Positions 1 through 6,920 of a stretch of 9,674 bases of DNA are shown piece by piece. The stretch is from NCBI GenBank assembly GCA_009930125.1, contig RZYZ01000075.1, forward strand, positions 1-9,674, written 5' to 3'. Source of the DNA: Clostridia bacterium. Lineage in GTDB: Bacteria > Bacillota > Clostridia > Clostridiales > Clostridiaceae. The notes beneath the pieces are model-generated. The model did no database searches. It saw nothing but the letters and a program-made list of their open reading frames with translations, and was not told the origin of the DNA. Made by a program: the position numbers and the translations under genes. Every line of letters starts with the position of its first letter. Position 1 is the stretch's first letter.

Positions 1-119
1 CTGATGACGGTTTCGTCATCTCCATAGACATCATCCCCCACAGGGGCAGTGGCCATGAGCTGTCTCATTTTTTCGGTGGGATGGGTGACGGTGTCGCTTC
101 TTAAATCGATTTTTTCCAT
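1..119 (-). CDS. ltaE: Low-specificity L-threonine aldolase, N-terminal part (cut by window edge)
   Basis: Only the first 39 codons are present; the rest lies left of position 1. The protein begins MEKIDLRSDTVTHPT and continues with APVGDDVYGDDE. These match the conserved N-terminus of the PLP-dependent (fold type I) threonine aldolases, which cleave L-threonine or L-allo-threonine to glycine and acetaldehyde in the cytoplasm. The PLP lysine is outside the window, so catalytic competence cannot be judged. The start is ATG at 119-117, preceded by an AGGAGAG ribosome site (about 127-133) inside the end of the phospholipase gene. Only 3 bases separate the two genes, so translational coupling and a shared transcript are likely. 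The family call is firm because this N-terminal signature is distinctive; the gene symbol is by family. Confidence 0.85.
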   Translation of the reverse strand, partial: MEKIDLRSDTVTHPTEKMRQLMATAPVGDDVYGDDETVI

Positions 120-122
120 ACG

Positions 123-1253
123 TTACTCTCCTATAATTCTATTTTGCAGGATCTTCAGGAACAGATTGGCGATGGCAACCTTGGGAGCTGCCAGTTCCAA
201 TGCCTTGAATGCCTTTGAATCCAGTTCTTTGAAAATGATTCTTTCTTTGAGCGGCAGTCTGCTGGTGCCTCTTACGACCTCGCGGACGGCCCTTAGGATC
301 TCATCCAGAAGTTCTCCCTGATGGGCATAGATCTTCGCATTGTCGATTCTGAGCACTTCAGCAGTGATTTCAAGCCCGGACAGGGTGAGGGAATAATCTT
401 CCCGGAGCTTGTTTTCATAGTGCCCCAGAGTCTTATTGAGAAAGACCGGGCTCACCTCTCTTCTCAACTCTTTGATCTCTTCTGCGCTCAGCGAGTTCAG
501 GAGCGTGAAATCATCCAGGGTTCTGAAGTAGTAGTGGTACCCGTGTGCTTTTCCGAAGGTCTTCAGGGTATCCAGATAACCGTAGGTCATGTTTTTCCTG
601 ATGGTTTCAGGATCTGGGAACAGTACGGAACCCAGAGGCATTTCAGATTTGATCTCCACCAGGTTATAAGGACCCTGTAGACTTTTCCAGTCGCCGAAGG
701 TGTGCAGGTTCACTGCAATGATCTCCTGGTATCCTTTCTCGTAAAGAGGGAGTACCGGAATATTATTGTAGACGGCTCCATCTATATAGATTTCTCCCTC
801 TATGGTGATTCTTTCGAAGGATGGATGGTTGGCGCTGGCGCCCACATATTCCAGAAGCTTTCCTTCAGGGATATCCTCCTTGAACAGCACCACCGGTTCA
901 CGGGTGCTGAGATTATAGGTGACGATCCCGAAATCGATGGGATTCTTCCGGATCACTTCCTCCTCAATGTGTTTGTTCAAAAGGTCCATGAGGATGTCAA
1001 AATCAAACCCTCTGTTCTTGATGATATCAGGAATGCTGATATCTTTAAACTTGATCAGAGAATCTCTGTTTAAGGATTTCCAGATTTCCTCCATGAGCTC
1101 CATATCACCCATGAGAAAAGAAGCGCCGTTGATGGCTCCGATGGATGTCCCTGCAATGGCGCCGATCTCTATATTCATTTCCTTCAGCGCCTTCAGAACC
1201 CCGATCTCATAGGACCCTCGGGAGCCTCCTCCGCCTAATGCCAGGCCGTACAT
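123..1253 (-). CDS. Patatin-like phospholipase (RssA/YlbK-type family)
   Basis: This 376-residue protein is a probable lipid acyl hydrolase of the patatin family. Its N-terminus carries the glycine-rich oxyanion-hole motif GGGGSRG (residues 7-13), then the nucleophile elbow GTSIG with Ser37, and the catalytic Asp158 in a DGA motif followed by NNIPV. The complete Ser-Asp dyad argues for an active enzyme. No signal peptide or clear membrane segment is seen, so it is probably cytoplasmic or membrane-peripheral. The C-terminal third, after about residue 280, matches no domain I recognise. I start it at ATG 1253-1251, because an AAAGGAGAT ribosome site lies just upstream; the in-frame GTG at 1274 would place that site inside the gene. 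It follows psd by 80 bases with no terminator between them. Substrate is unknown; phospholipids are the family expectation. Confidence 0.88.
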   Translation of the reverse strand: MYGLALGGGGSRGSYEIGVLKALKEMNIEIGAIAGTSIGAINGASFLMGDMELMEEIWKSLNRDSLIKFKDISIPDIIKNRGFDFDILMDLLNKHIEEEVIRKNPIDFGIVTYNLSTREPVVLFKEDIPEGKLLEYVGASANHPSFERITIEGEIYIDGAVYNNIPVLPLYEKGYQEIIAVNLHTFGDWKSLQGPYNLVEIKSEMPLGSVLFPDPETIRKNMTYGYLDTLKTFGKAHGYHYYFRTLDDFTLLNSLSAEEIKELRREVSPVFLNKTLGHYENKLREDYSLTLSGLEITAEVLRIDNAKIYAHQGELLDEILRAVREVVRGTSRLPLKERIIFKELDSKAFKALELAAPKVAIANLFLKILQNRIIGE

Positions 1254-1333
1254 GAACCCATCTCCTTTCTTCACTGTATTCTAACCATACAGCAGAACTC
1301 TTTCCAGAGTCTTTCCGTTACGTAAACTGTTTA

Positions 1334-2221
1334 TTAATTTGCTGCTCTTCCAATGGATTCCCCAAAGAGCACTCTGGTCTCGATGCCATCTTGAGAGTGC
1401 AGCAGAAGATCCTCATCCATCCTGACCCGGTCCTTTTCTGCGAAAAGAATCAGGGTGGACCCTCCGAACCGGAAATAGCCCTTTTCGCTTCCACGCTTCA
1501 CAGGAGTACAGTCCTTGTGGGTCTGGATGATGGTGCCGACATTGGTGGCGCCTACTTCCACAAAAAGAAGGGGACCGAAGTTTCTGCTGTCGAATTTCGT
1601 CACCGCTCTTTTATTTTCCACGTAGAGCCTGGGAATGGACTTCAGTGCCACCGGATTCACGGAGTAGTAGAGACCGTCCATGGTATGGGTCGGATGGGGA
1701 ACCCCATCATCGGGAAAATGAAATCTGTGATAGTCCAGAGGATTGAGCCGGAAGATCATCATCGTGCCACCCTCATATTTTTCAGCCAGGGGCTCATTTA
1801 GAATCAGATCCTTCAGAGAATAGGTGAGTCCCTTCACCTGAATCACTTCCTCCACGTGAATATCCTGAAAAGCGAGCATTCTAGCGTCACAGGGACTGAT
1901 GAGGATCTCATCTGACGCATCAAAGGGTCTGGCTTCGGGTTTCAGCTTTCTTGTGAAAAAATCATTGAACGTGACGAAATCCTCTTCGGCCTTCATGGAT
2001 TCCTCCATATTGAGACCATGGTCCCTGATGAAGCCTCTGATCAGGCGCCTGGACCAGGGGGTATCCATGAGTCTGCCGTAGAGGTCAGAGAAGAACTTTC
2101 TCTTCACGAAATAAAGAAAAGGCTTCCCATAGGGTTTTTCATAGAGGAGCTTCAGAAGACTTCCTCCTACCACCTGTTCCTCTTTCATTCGTTTCTCTTT
2201 TCTGTCGTATACTTCAATCAT
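1334..2221 (-). CDS. psd: Phosphatidylserine decarboxylase proenzyme
   Basis: This 295-residue protein makes phosphatidylethanolamine by decarboxylating phosphatidylserine at the membrane. Family landmarks occur in order: ISPCDA with Asp112, NPLDYHRFHFP with His165 and His168 (residues 160-170), YSVNP (186-190), and the self-cleavage site FGGST near the C-terminus. Cleavage between Gly254 and Ser255 would give a beta chain of about 254 residues and an alpha chain of about 41 residues carrying the pyruvoyl group. The GGST form in place of LGST is, from memory, usual for clostridial enzymes. Start choice: ATG 2221-2219 has an AAGGAG site 10 bases upstream. The open frame runs 44 codons further, but that stretch lies inside tadA and has no family similarity. 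It overlaps the tadA end by 8 bases, indicating translational coupling. Confidence 0.94.
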   Translation of the reverse strand: MIEVYDRKEKRMKEEQVVGGSLLKLLYEKPYGKPFLYFVKRKFFSDLYGRLMDTPWSRRLIRGFIRDHGLNMEESMKAEEDFVTFNDFFTRKLKPEARPFDASDEILISPCDARMLAFQDIHVEEVIQVKGLTYSLKDLILNEPLAEKYEGGTMMIFRLNPLDYHRFHFPDDGVPHPTHTMDGLYYSVNPVALKSIPRLYVENKRAVTKFDSRNFGPLLFVEVGATNVGTIIQTHKDCTPVKRGSEKGYFRFGGSTLILFAEKDRVRMDEDLLLHSQDGIETRVLFGESIGRAAN

Positions 2222-2660
2222 TTCGTCGTAGCTCCTTAAAAAAATTCCTGAGCAGGGTTTCGGAGGCCTCATCATGCAGCCAGAAAGCTTCCACATGATG
2301 ATCTCTTGGCGGAAGGTCATTGATGGACAAAGCGCTTCCGAAGGCACCCTCACGGGGCTCGATGGCTCCGATATGGATTTTTCCGATTCTTGATTTCCGG
2401 ATCAGGGCGGAACACATGAGGCAGGGCTCCAGGGTCACGTAAAGCGTGCAGCCGGTAAGGCGCCAGGTGCCGAGTTTTTCGGCTGCTTCTCTGATGGCCA
2501 TGACTTCCGCATGGCCAGAAGGATCGCTATTGCCTTCCATGTGATTTCTTCCTCTGCCGATGATCTCGCCGTCTTTCACCACTACGCAGCCCACGGGCAC
2601 TTCATTTTCATCATAGGCCTTTTTCGCTTCCAGCAGGGCTTCCTTATAAAAATCCATCAT
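2214..2660 (-). CDS. tadA: tRNA-specific adenosine-34 deaminase
   Basis: This is a cytidine/deoxycytidylate deaminase-fold zinc enzyme that converts A34 to inosine in the anticodon of tRNA-Arg(ACG). The zinc and proton-shuttle motif HAEVMAI and the second zinc motif PCLMC are both present at normal spacing, and VPVGCVVV and NDLPPRDHHVEAF also fit TadA. The stretch GRGRNHMEGNSDPSGHAE matches the substrate loop of the family. From ATG 2660 the protein is 148 residues, a usual length. An upstream ATG at 2723 would add 21 residues, but it has no ribosome site and the extra residues (with CIAQFRKGR) look non-conserved. A purine-rich AGGAAAGGAAG lies 13-16 bases before ATG 2660, slightly far, so the exact start is not certain; the adjacent ATG 2657 is also possible. 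It is the first gene of the leftward tadA-psd-phospholipase-aldolase cluster. Confidence 0.92.
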   Translation of the reverse strand: MMDFYKEALLEAKKAYDENEVPVGCVVVKDGEIIGRGRNHMEGNSDPSGHAEVMAIREAAEKLGTWRLTGCTLYVTLEPCLMCSALIRKSRIGKIHIGAIEPREGAFGSALSINDLPPRDHHVEAFWLHDEASETLLRNFFKELRRND

Positions 2661-2752
2661 CTTCTCTGCCGCTCTTCCTTTCCTGAACTGTGCTATGCAC
2701 ATCAGTTTTTCCATTAGAATCATTGTAATGGAAGTTGGGATTTTCCGCCACT

Positions 2753-2798
2753 AAAAGAAAAAGAAACCAGGAACCACATATGCTGTGATGCCTGGTTT
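2753..2798 (-). terminator. Rho-independent terminator after treR
   Basis: An 8-bp stem AAACCAGG/CCTGGTTT (2764-2771 with 2791-2798) encloses a 19-base loop. A second 4-bp stem, CACA/TGTG, forms inside that loop. On the minus strand the hairpin is followed by CTTTTTCTTTT. It starts 18 bases beyond the treR stop and closes the tre operon, separating it from tadA. The other strand also has a T-rich tail (ttctttcttt), but no plus-strand gene ends here. Confidence 0.8.
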
Positions 2799-2815
2799 GA
2801 TTCTTTCTTTAAAGA

Positions 2816-3532
2816 TCAGGGCCGGACTCTTCTTGCCACATCAATGAATCTGAACTTATCCGGACAGTGCCTGGACTGCGTGAACTGGAAAAGTTTCCCG
2901 GTTTCCAGATACACCAGTGAGTTCACCACAGCCACCACGTCATAGTCCTGAAGATCAAGATTTCGCTTGTCCTCTTCGGTGGCTTTTTCTATGATGATTT
3001 CCTTATGCGCATGTCCGATGGTAATGCCCAGTTCATTCTCGAAATATTCGTAGATGGACCCTTTGCAGACATCCTCTGTCAGCTCACCCACCACATCTTT
3101 GTAGAAGTAGTCCTTATCAAGGATCACTCGTCTTCCATCGATGACTCTCACACGGATGAGTTCCCAGATGTCCTTTAGTTCATTCTGTTCCACCGCATGC
3201 ACGGGAAAAGCGGATTCCTTCAGGAGATGGAGCCGGACCACTTCTGTGTAATGGCTCTTCATGTTGGTCCGCTTTGCCATTTCCTTGAAACTGATGAGTC
3301 CTGCCACAGGAAAATCGAATCGGTTCATTTCAAGAACAAAGGACCCTTTTCCTTTGATCTTTCGGATATAGCTGTTGGCCGCAAGAAGGCCAAGGGATTT
3401 TCTTACCGTATCTCTGGAAAGATCATAGGTTTCCATCAGTTCTTTCTCCGATGGAAGCCTTTCTCCCGGTTTCAGGATACCTTCTTCTATATCTTTCTGT
3501 ATTTTGTTATATAAAGCTGAGTACTTTGCCAT
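2816..3532 (-). CDS. treR: Trehalose operon repressor, GntR family (HutC subfamily, UTRA domain)
   Basis: This 238-residue regulator has an N-terminal winged helix of the GntR type (about residues 5-67). The signature is LKPGERLPSEKEL, LSRDTVRKSL in the recognition helix region, and the wing GKGSFV. The linker PVAGLISFKEMAKR leads to a UTRA effector-binding domain (about 90-235), which in TreR proteins senses trehalose-6-phosphate. The place after treC and the two matching operators in front of treP support an autoregulated local repressor. ATG 3532 has a modest GGTGAT ribosome site 5 bases upstream, and the gap to treC is 29 bases, so it is most likely co-transcribed with treP-treC. The specific treR call rests on context plus the linker sequence; the GntR/UTRA class is certain. 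Confidence 0.92.
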   Translation of the reverse strand: MAKYSALYNKIQKDIEEGILKPGERLPSEKELMETYDLSRDTVRKSLGLLAANSYIRKIKGKGSFVLEMNRFDFPVAGLISFKEMAKRTNMKSHYTEVVRLHLLKESAFPVHAVEQNELKDIWELIRVRVIDGRRVILDKDYFYKDVVGELTEDVCKGSIYEYFENELGITIGHAHKEIIIEKATEEDKRNLDLQDYDVVAVVNSLVYLETGKLFQFTQSRHCPDKFRFIDVARRVRP

Positions 3533-3561
3533 TTCATATCACCCAATCCATAATACCACGA

Positions 3562-5235
3562 TTATTTATGAGGCTCAATGCTTAATACCATGGTTTCGTA
3601 AGGTCTTACTGAAATTTTACCATTCTCCCAGCTGAGCGCATCATAATTTCCGAGAAGCACCTTGTAGTTTTCCGTTATGCCCTCAGGCAGTCCATGCTGT
3701 GCAGGGTCAAAATACACCTGTTCACCGTAGAAATTACTGATCACAAGAACGCGCTTCTTATCCAGGGTTCGCAGATAGGAAAAAAGCTTTTTATGATTCT
3801 TGCCGACCATCTCGTAGGAGCCATTCTGGATCACCGGATTTTCTTTCCTGAGCTGAATGAGTTTCTGATAATAGGCAAAGATGGAGTTTTCATCCTTCAG
3901 GTCCTTTTCTGCACTGACGCCTTCCTTTCTGCTGAAAGGAATCCAGGGCGTGCCCGTCGTGAAGCCATGTCCCTTGTCACTGTTCCAGAGGATTGGTGTT
4001 CTGCCATTGTCTCTGGATTTGGCCTGGAGAATCTTCAGGATCTTCTCTTCGTCAAGTCCTTCTTTTTTCAGGATATTGTAATAGTTGGTGCTCTCCACAT
4101 CCCGGTATTCTTCAATGGACGTGAAATAGGCATTGGTCATGCCGAATTCTTCTCCCTGAAAGATATAGGGGATTCCTTTGAGCATATGCAGGGTGGTGGC
4201 CAGCATCTTTGCGGATTCTTTTGGATAGTTTTCATCATCTCCGAATCTGGACAAGGCTCTGGGCTGATCGTGGTTGCTTAAAAACAGCGCCATGTTGCCC
4301 CCGTGCTCATCCATTCCGGACTGCCAGTGGTCGAAAATATCCTTCAGCTCCTGGAAATCGAAATCCATAAGCGACCATTTGTCTCCCTCATCGTAATCCA
4401 CCTTCAGGTGATGGAAATTAAAGACCATGCTGAGCTCATCCTCTTCGGGATGGGAATAGCGGACACAGTTTTCCAGGGTGGTGGAAGACATTTCACCGAC
4501 GGTGATGGTGTCCTCCACTTGCCCGAAGCTCCTTCTGTTGAGCTCCTTGAGGTACTGATGGATTTTGGGGCCATCGGTGTAGAATCTTCTTCCGTCACCG
4601 ATTTCATCATCCACGAATTCATCGGGTTTTGAGATGAGATTCACCACGTCGAAGCGGAATCCACTGACCCCTTTTTCCAGCCAGAAATTGACGATCTGAT
4701 AAAGCTCTTCTCTGACCTCCTGGTTTTCCCAGTTCAGGTCCGCCTGGGTCTTGTCGAAGAGATGCAGATAATATTCATCGAATTCGGGCACGTATCCCCA
4801 GGCATTTCCTCCGAATTTTGAAATCCAGTTGGTGGGTGGACCCCCATCCTTCCCTTTTCTGAAGATGTAGTAATCCTTATATTTCGGATCTCCCTTCAAT
4901 GCCTTCTGGAACCATTCATGATGGGTGGAAGTATGATTGAACACCATGTCCAGCATGATGCCCATGCCCCTCTTCTTCGCTTCGGAAATGAGATGTTCCA
5001 GGTCCTTGAGGGTTCCGAAGGAAGGGTCCACCTTGTAATAGTCGGCTACATCGTAGCCGTTGTCGTTCATTGGAGACACAAATACAGGAGTAAGCCAGAG
5101 GTAATCCACACCCAGTTTCTCCAGATAATCCAGTCTGCTCGTGATTCCAGGTATGTCCCCTAGGCCATCTCCGTTGGAATCCATGAAGGACTTCACATAG
5201 ATCTGATAGATGACACTGTCGTTAAAATTCTTCAA
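3562..5235 (-). CDS. treC: Alpha,alpha-phosphotrehalase (trehalose-6-phosphate hydrolase), GH13
   Basis: This cytoplasmic GH13 enzyme hydrolyses trehalose-6-phosphate to glucose and glucose-6-phosphate. Numbered from the TTG start (557 residues), the catalytic set is complete: nucleophile Asp196 in GFRFD, acid/base Glu248 in VGEMSS, and Asp323 in SNHDQPR. DMVFNHTSTHHEWF, IPYIFQGEEFGM and SRDNGRTPILW also match the oligo-1,6-glucosidase/phosphotrehalase branch. Start choice: TTG 5235-5233 has a strong AAGGAG site at 10-base spacing and gives MKNFNDSVIYQIYVKSF, close to known N-termini. An in-frame ATG at 5265 would add 10 residues (KLQERSEQN), but it has no ribosome site and the AAGGAG would then be coding. 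The gap to treP is 47 bases. The choice of TreC over a plain alpha-glucosidase rests on length, motifs and the treP/treR neighbours. Confidence 0.92.
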   Translation of the reverse strand: MKNFNDSVIYQIYVKSFMDSNGDGLGDIPGITSRLDYLEKLGVDYLWLTPVFVSPMNDNGYDVADYYKVDPSFGTLKDLEHLISEAKKRGMGIMLDMVFNHTSTHHEWFQKALKGDPKYKDYYIFRKGKDGGPPTNWISKFGGNAWGYVPEFDEYYLHLFDKTQADLNWENQEVREELYQIVNFWLEKGVSGFRFDVVNLISKPDEFVDDEIGDGRRFYTDGPKIHQYLKELNRRSFGQVEDTITVGEMSSTTLENCVRYSHPEEDELSMVFNFHHLKVDYDEGDKWSLMDFDFQELKDIFDHWQSGMDEHGGNMALFLSNHDQPRALSRFGDDENYPKESAKMLATTLHMLKGIPYIFQGEEFGMTNAYFTSIEEYRDVESTNYYNILKKEGLDEEKILKILQAKSRDNGRTPILWNSDKGHGFTTGTPWIPFSRKEGVSAEKDLKDENSIFAYYQKLIQLRKENPVIQNGSYEMVGKNHKKLFSYLRTLDKKRVLVISNFYGEQVYFDPAQHGLPEGITENYKVLLGNYDALSWENGKISVRPYETMVLSIEPHK

Positions 5236-5282
5236 GTTCTGTTCACTCCTTTCTTGCAGTTTCATTCATTTGTGCGTGTTTT

Positions 5283-6725
5283 TTAGAAATACTTCAGTTT
5301 AAAGTCCATCCCTTTGCCTTTCAGGATGCCCTTCTTGTCGAAGAAGATGGTGAGGACGAAGGGAACGACCACTGCGATGATCATGCACAGTACGAAGACC
5401 AGCATGTATTTCGGCTGAATGGACAGGAATCCAGGCAGACCACCGACACCGATGGAGTTTGCCATGACCCCTGAGCTGACCGATACGACCGCTGCGATGG
5501 CTGAACCGATCATGGCCGCCAGGAACGGATAGATGTACTTGATGTTGATACCGAACATGGCAGGTTCCGTGACACCCATGTAGCAGGAGATGGCTGCAGG
5601 AATGGAAATCTGCTGTTCTTCCTTGTCTCCACGATGGAGGTATACGATGGCAAGAACCGCGGAGCCCTGAGCGATGTTCGACAGCGCGATCATGGGCCAG
5701 AGATTGGTTCCGCCGAATTCATTCATGAGCTGAAGGTCAATGGCATTGGTCATGTGATGCAGACCTGTGATGACCAGCGGCGCATAGAGGAATCCGAATA
5801 CGCTGGCGAAGAGCCATCCGAATGCGGAGGTGAGTCCGCCATAGACTACTGTGGAGATGGCGTCGCCGATGACCCATCCGATGGGGCCCAGGACGATATG
5901 CGCAAGAAGCACGGTGGGCACCAGGGCAAAGAACGGTACGAGAATCATGGACAGATACTCCGGTACGATCTTCTTGAAGAACTTCTCAAGATAGACCAGC
6001 GCGAATCCTGCCAGCATGGCTGGGATGACCTGTGCCTGATATCCGATCATATCCACTTTGGCAAATCCGAAATCCCAGAAGGGAACCTCTGCTCCGCCAG
6101 CAACACCATAGGCGTTCAGAAGCTGAGGAGATACCAGGGTAATACCCAGTACGATACCGAGAATCTGTGTGGTACCGAACTTTCTGGCCACGGACCAGGT
6201 GATGCCTACGGGAAGGAAGTGGAAAATGGCTTCTCCGATGATCCACAGGAAGTGATTGACACCAGCCCAGAACTGATACTGGGAGACGATGGTATCCACG
6301 CCGCCGTTTAAGATCGGTACTGCTTCAAGAAAATTTCTAAAACCTAAGATAAGACCTCCGACAACCAGTGCGGGAATAAGTGGAGCAAAGATTTCTGCAA
6401 GATTTGCCAGCACCCTCTGAGCGAAATTCATGTTGCTCTTGGCGGACTGCTTCACGGCATCTTTGGATACGCCTTCAATACCGGATACGACAGCAAATTC
6501 ATTGTAGAAGTTGGCCACATCGTTGCCGACGATGACCTGGAACTGGCCTGCCTGGGTGAAGCTTCCCTTCACGCTTTTCAGGGCTTCAATTTTTGGGATG
6601 TCGGCTTTTTTCGGGTCCACCAGAACAAAACGCATTCTGGTCACACAGTGGGTGACGGCGGAAATGTTATCCTTGCCTCCAACGAGTTCGAGCATCTTTT
6701 GAGCATCTTCAGTGTACTTTCCCAT
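5283..6725 (-). CDS. treP: PTS trehalose transporter subunit IIBC
   Basis: This 480-residue membrane permease imports trehalose and phosphorylates it to trehalose-6-phosphate. The N-terminal EIIB domain (about 1-85) has the phosphorylated cysteine at Cys27 in AVTHCVTRMRF, the glucose-superfamily B signature. The EIIC domain (about 105-470) holds about ten hydrophobic segments and the conserved TEPAMFGIN motif. No EIIA domain follows, since the protein ends soon after the last membrane segment in KGKGMDFKLKYF, so a glucose-type EIIA from elsewhere must supply phosphate. ATG 6725 is preceded by a strong AAGGAGG site. It is the first gene of the operon treP-treC-treR, behind a promoter with two candidate TreR operators. 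Sequence motifs alone also fit sucrose or beta-glucoside IIBC proteins; neighbours make trehalose the clear choice. Confidence 0.92.
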   Translation of the reverse strand: MGKYTEDAQKMLELVGGKDNISAVTHCVTRMRFVLVDPKKADIPKIEALKSVKGSFTQAGQFQVIVGNDVANFYNEFAVVSGIEGVSKDAVKQSAKSNMNFAQRVLANLAEIFAPLIPALVVGGLILGFRNFLEAVPILNGGVDTIVSQYQFWAGVNHFLWIIGEAIFHFLPVGITWSVARKFGTTQILGIVLGITLVSPQLLNAYGVAGGAEVPFWDFGFAKVDMIGYQAQVIPAMLAGFALVYLEKFFKKIVPEYLSMILVPFFALVPTVLLAHIVLGPIGWVIGDAISTVVYGGLTSAFGWLFASVFGFLYAPLVITGLHHMTNAIDLQLMNEFGGTNLWPMIALSNIAQGSAVLAIVYLHRGDKEEQQISIPAAISCYMGVTEPAMFGINIKYIYPFLAAMIGSAIAAVVSVSSGVMANSIGVGGLPGFLSIQPKYMLVFVLCMIIAVVVPFVLTIFFDKKGILKGKGMDFKLKYF

Positions 6726-6769
6726 GTTAATCCTCCTTTTTTCTCAGCCTATGTTACAAATCTTCACAA

Positions 6770-6783
6770 CTTGTACGTATAAG
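6770..6783. promoter_or_regulatory. Candidate TreR operator O1 (promoter-downstream)
   Basis: CTTGTACGTATAAG is palindromic except for one base pair (CTTnTACGTAnAAG) and resembles the Bacillus TreR box with a TTGTATATACAA-like core. It lies at about +8 to +21 relative to the predicted start of transcription of the tre operon, where a bound repressor would block promoter clearance. Confidence 0.7.
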
Positions 6784-6796
6784 CTATATTACTAGA

Positions 6797-6825
6797 AATA
6801 CAACCTGTACGTATAGGTTTGTCAA
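6797..6825 (-). promoter_or_regulatory. Promoter of the tre operon
   Basis: Read on the minus strand, a perfect -35 box TTGACA (6825-6820) is followed by a 17-base spacer and a weak -10 box TGTATT (6802-6797). Transcription would start near 6790 and give a leader of about 64 bases before treP. The spacer is almost entirely a TreR-like palindrome. A weak -10 box behind a perfect -35 box is plausible for a repressed promoter. The start point is inferred from spacing only. Confidence 0.62.
6803..6818. promoter_or_regulatory. Candidate TreR operator O2 (inside the promoter spacer)
   Basis: ACCTGTACGTATAGGT is palindromic except for one base pair and shares the ten-base core TGTACGTATA with the operator at 6770-6783. 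It fills the spacer between the -35 and -10 boxes, so repressor binding would exclude RNA polymerase. The two centres are 34 bp apart, a little over three helical turns. Confidence 0.72.
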
Positions 6826-6835
6826 TACGTTTACA
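6820..6835. promoter_or_regulatory. Candidate catabolite-responsive element (cre) over the -35 box
   Basis: The minus strand reads TGTAAACGTATTGACA. It has the cre half-site TGTAAACG, and the opposite half is imperfect (two mismatches to TGWAANCGNTNWCA). It covers the -35 box of the tre promoter, where CcpA would repress. CcpA control of trehalose genes is common in Bacillota; binding here is inferred. Confidence 0.42.
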
Positions 6836-6854
6836 ATGGAACCCGGTATTATTT

Positions 6855-6868
6855 ATAAAACGTTTACA
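6855..6868. promoter_or_regulatory. Second cre-like half-palindrome upstream of the tre promoter
   Basis: The minus strand reads TGTAAACGTTTTAT, with a perfect AAACGTTT centre and the same TGTAAACG octamer as the site at 6820-6835. The two octamers are 33 bp apart in the same orientation. The last two bases differ from the cre consensus. It could be a weak CcpA site or a site for another LacI-family protein. Confidence 0.35.
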
Positions 6869-6892
6869 ACATGATAAGATATTTAGTTTCAA

Positions 6893-6920
6893 TGAAAAAA
6901 GGAATCCCTAAGGATTCCTT
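6893..6920 (-). terminator. Rho-independent terminator of the CNNM/CorC-like gene
   Basis: A 9-bp perfect stem AAGGAATCC/GGATTCCTT (6899-6907 with 6912-6920) has a 4-base loop and is followed on the minus strand by a run of T residues. The TAA stop codon (6921-6919) of the CNNM/CorC-like gene overlaps the start of the stem. It insulates the tre promoter region, which lies just downstream on the same strand. Confidence 0.88.

Noticed and set aside
1254..1274. GTG start that would lengthen the patatin-like protein by seven residues
   Set aside because: The AAAGGAGAT ribosome site falls inside that extension, at the right distance for ATG 1253.
1297..1310. Hairpin ACTCT-TTCC-AGAGT between psd and the phospholipase gene
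   Set aside because: The stem is short and no T-run follows on either strand, so it is not a credible terminator.
2222..2353. 44-codon N-terminal extension of psd
   Set aside because: It lies inside tadA in another frame, has no psd similarity, and ATG 2221 has a good ribosome site.
5634..6311. Plus-strand open frame of 225 codons opposite treP
   Set aside because: It is antisense to the well-supported EIIC coding region and has a composition typical of a shadow frame.
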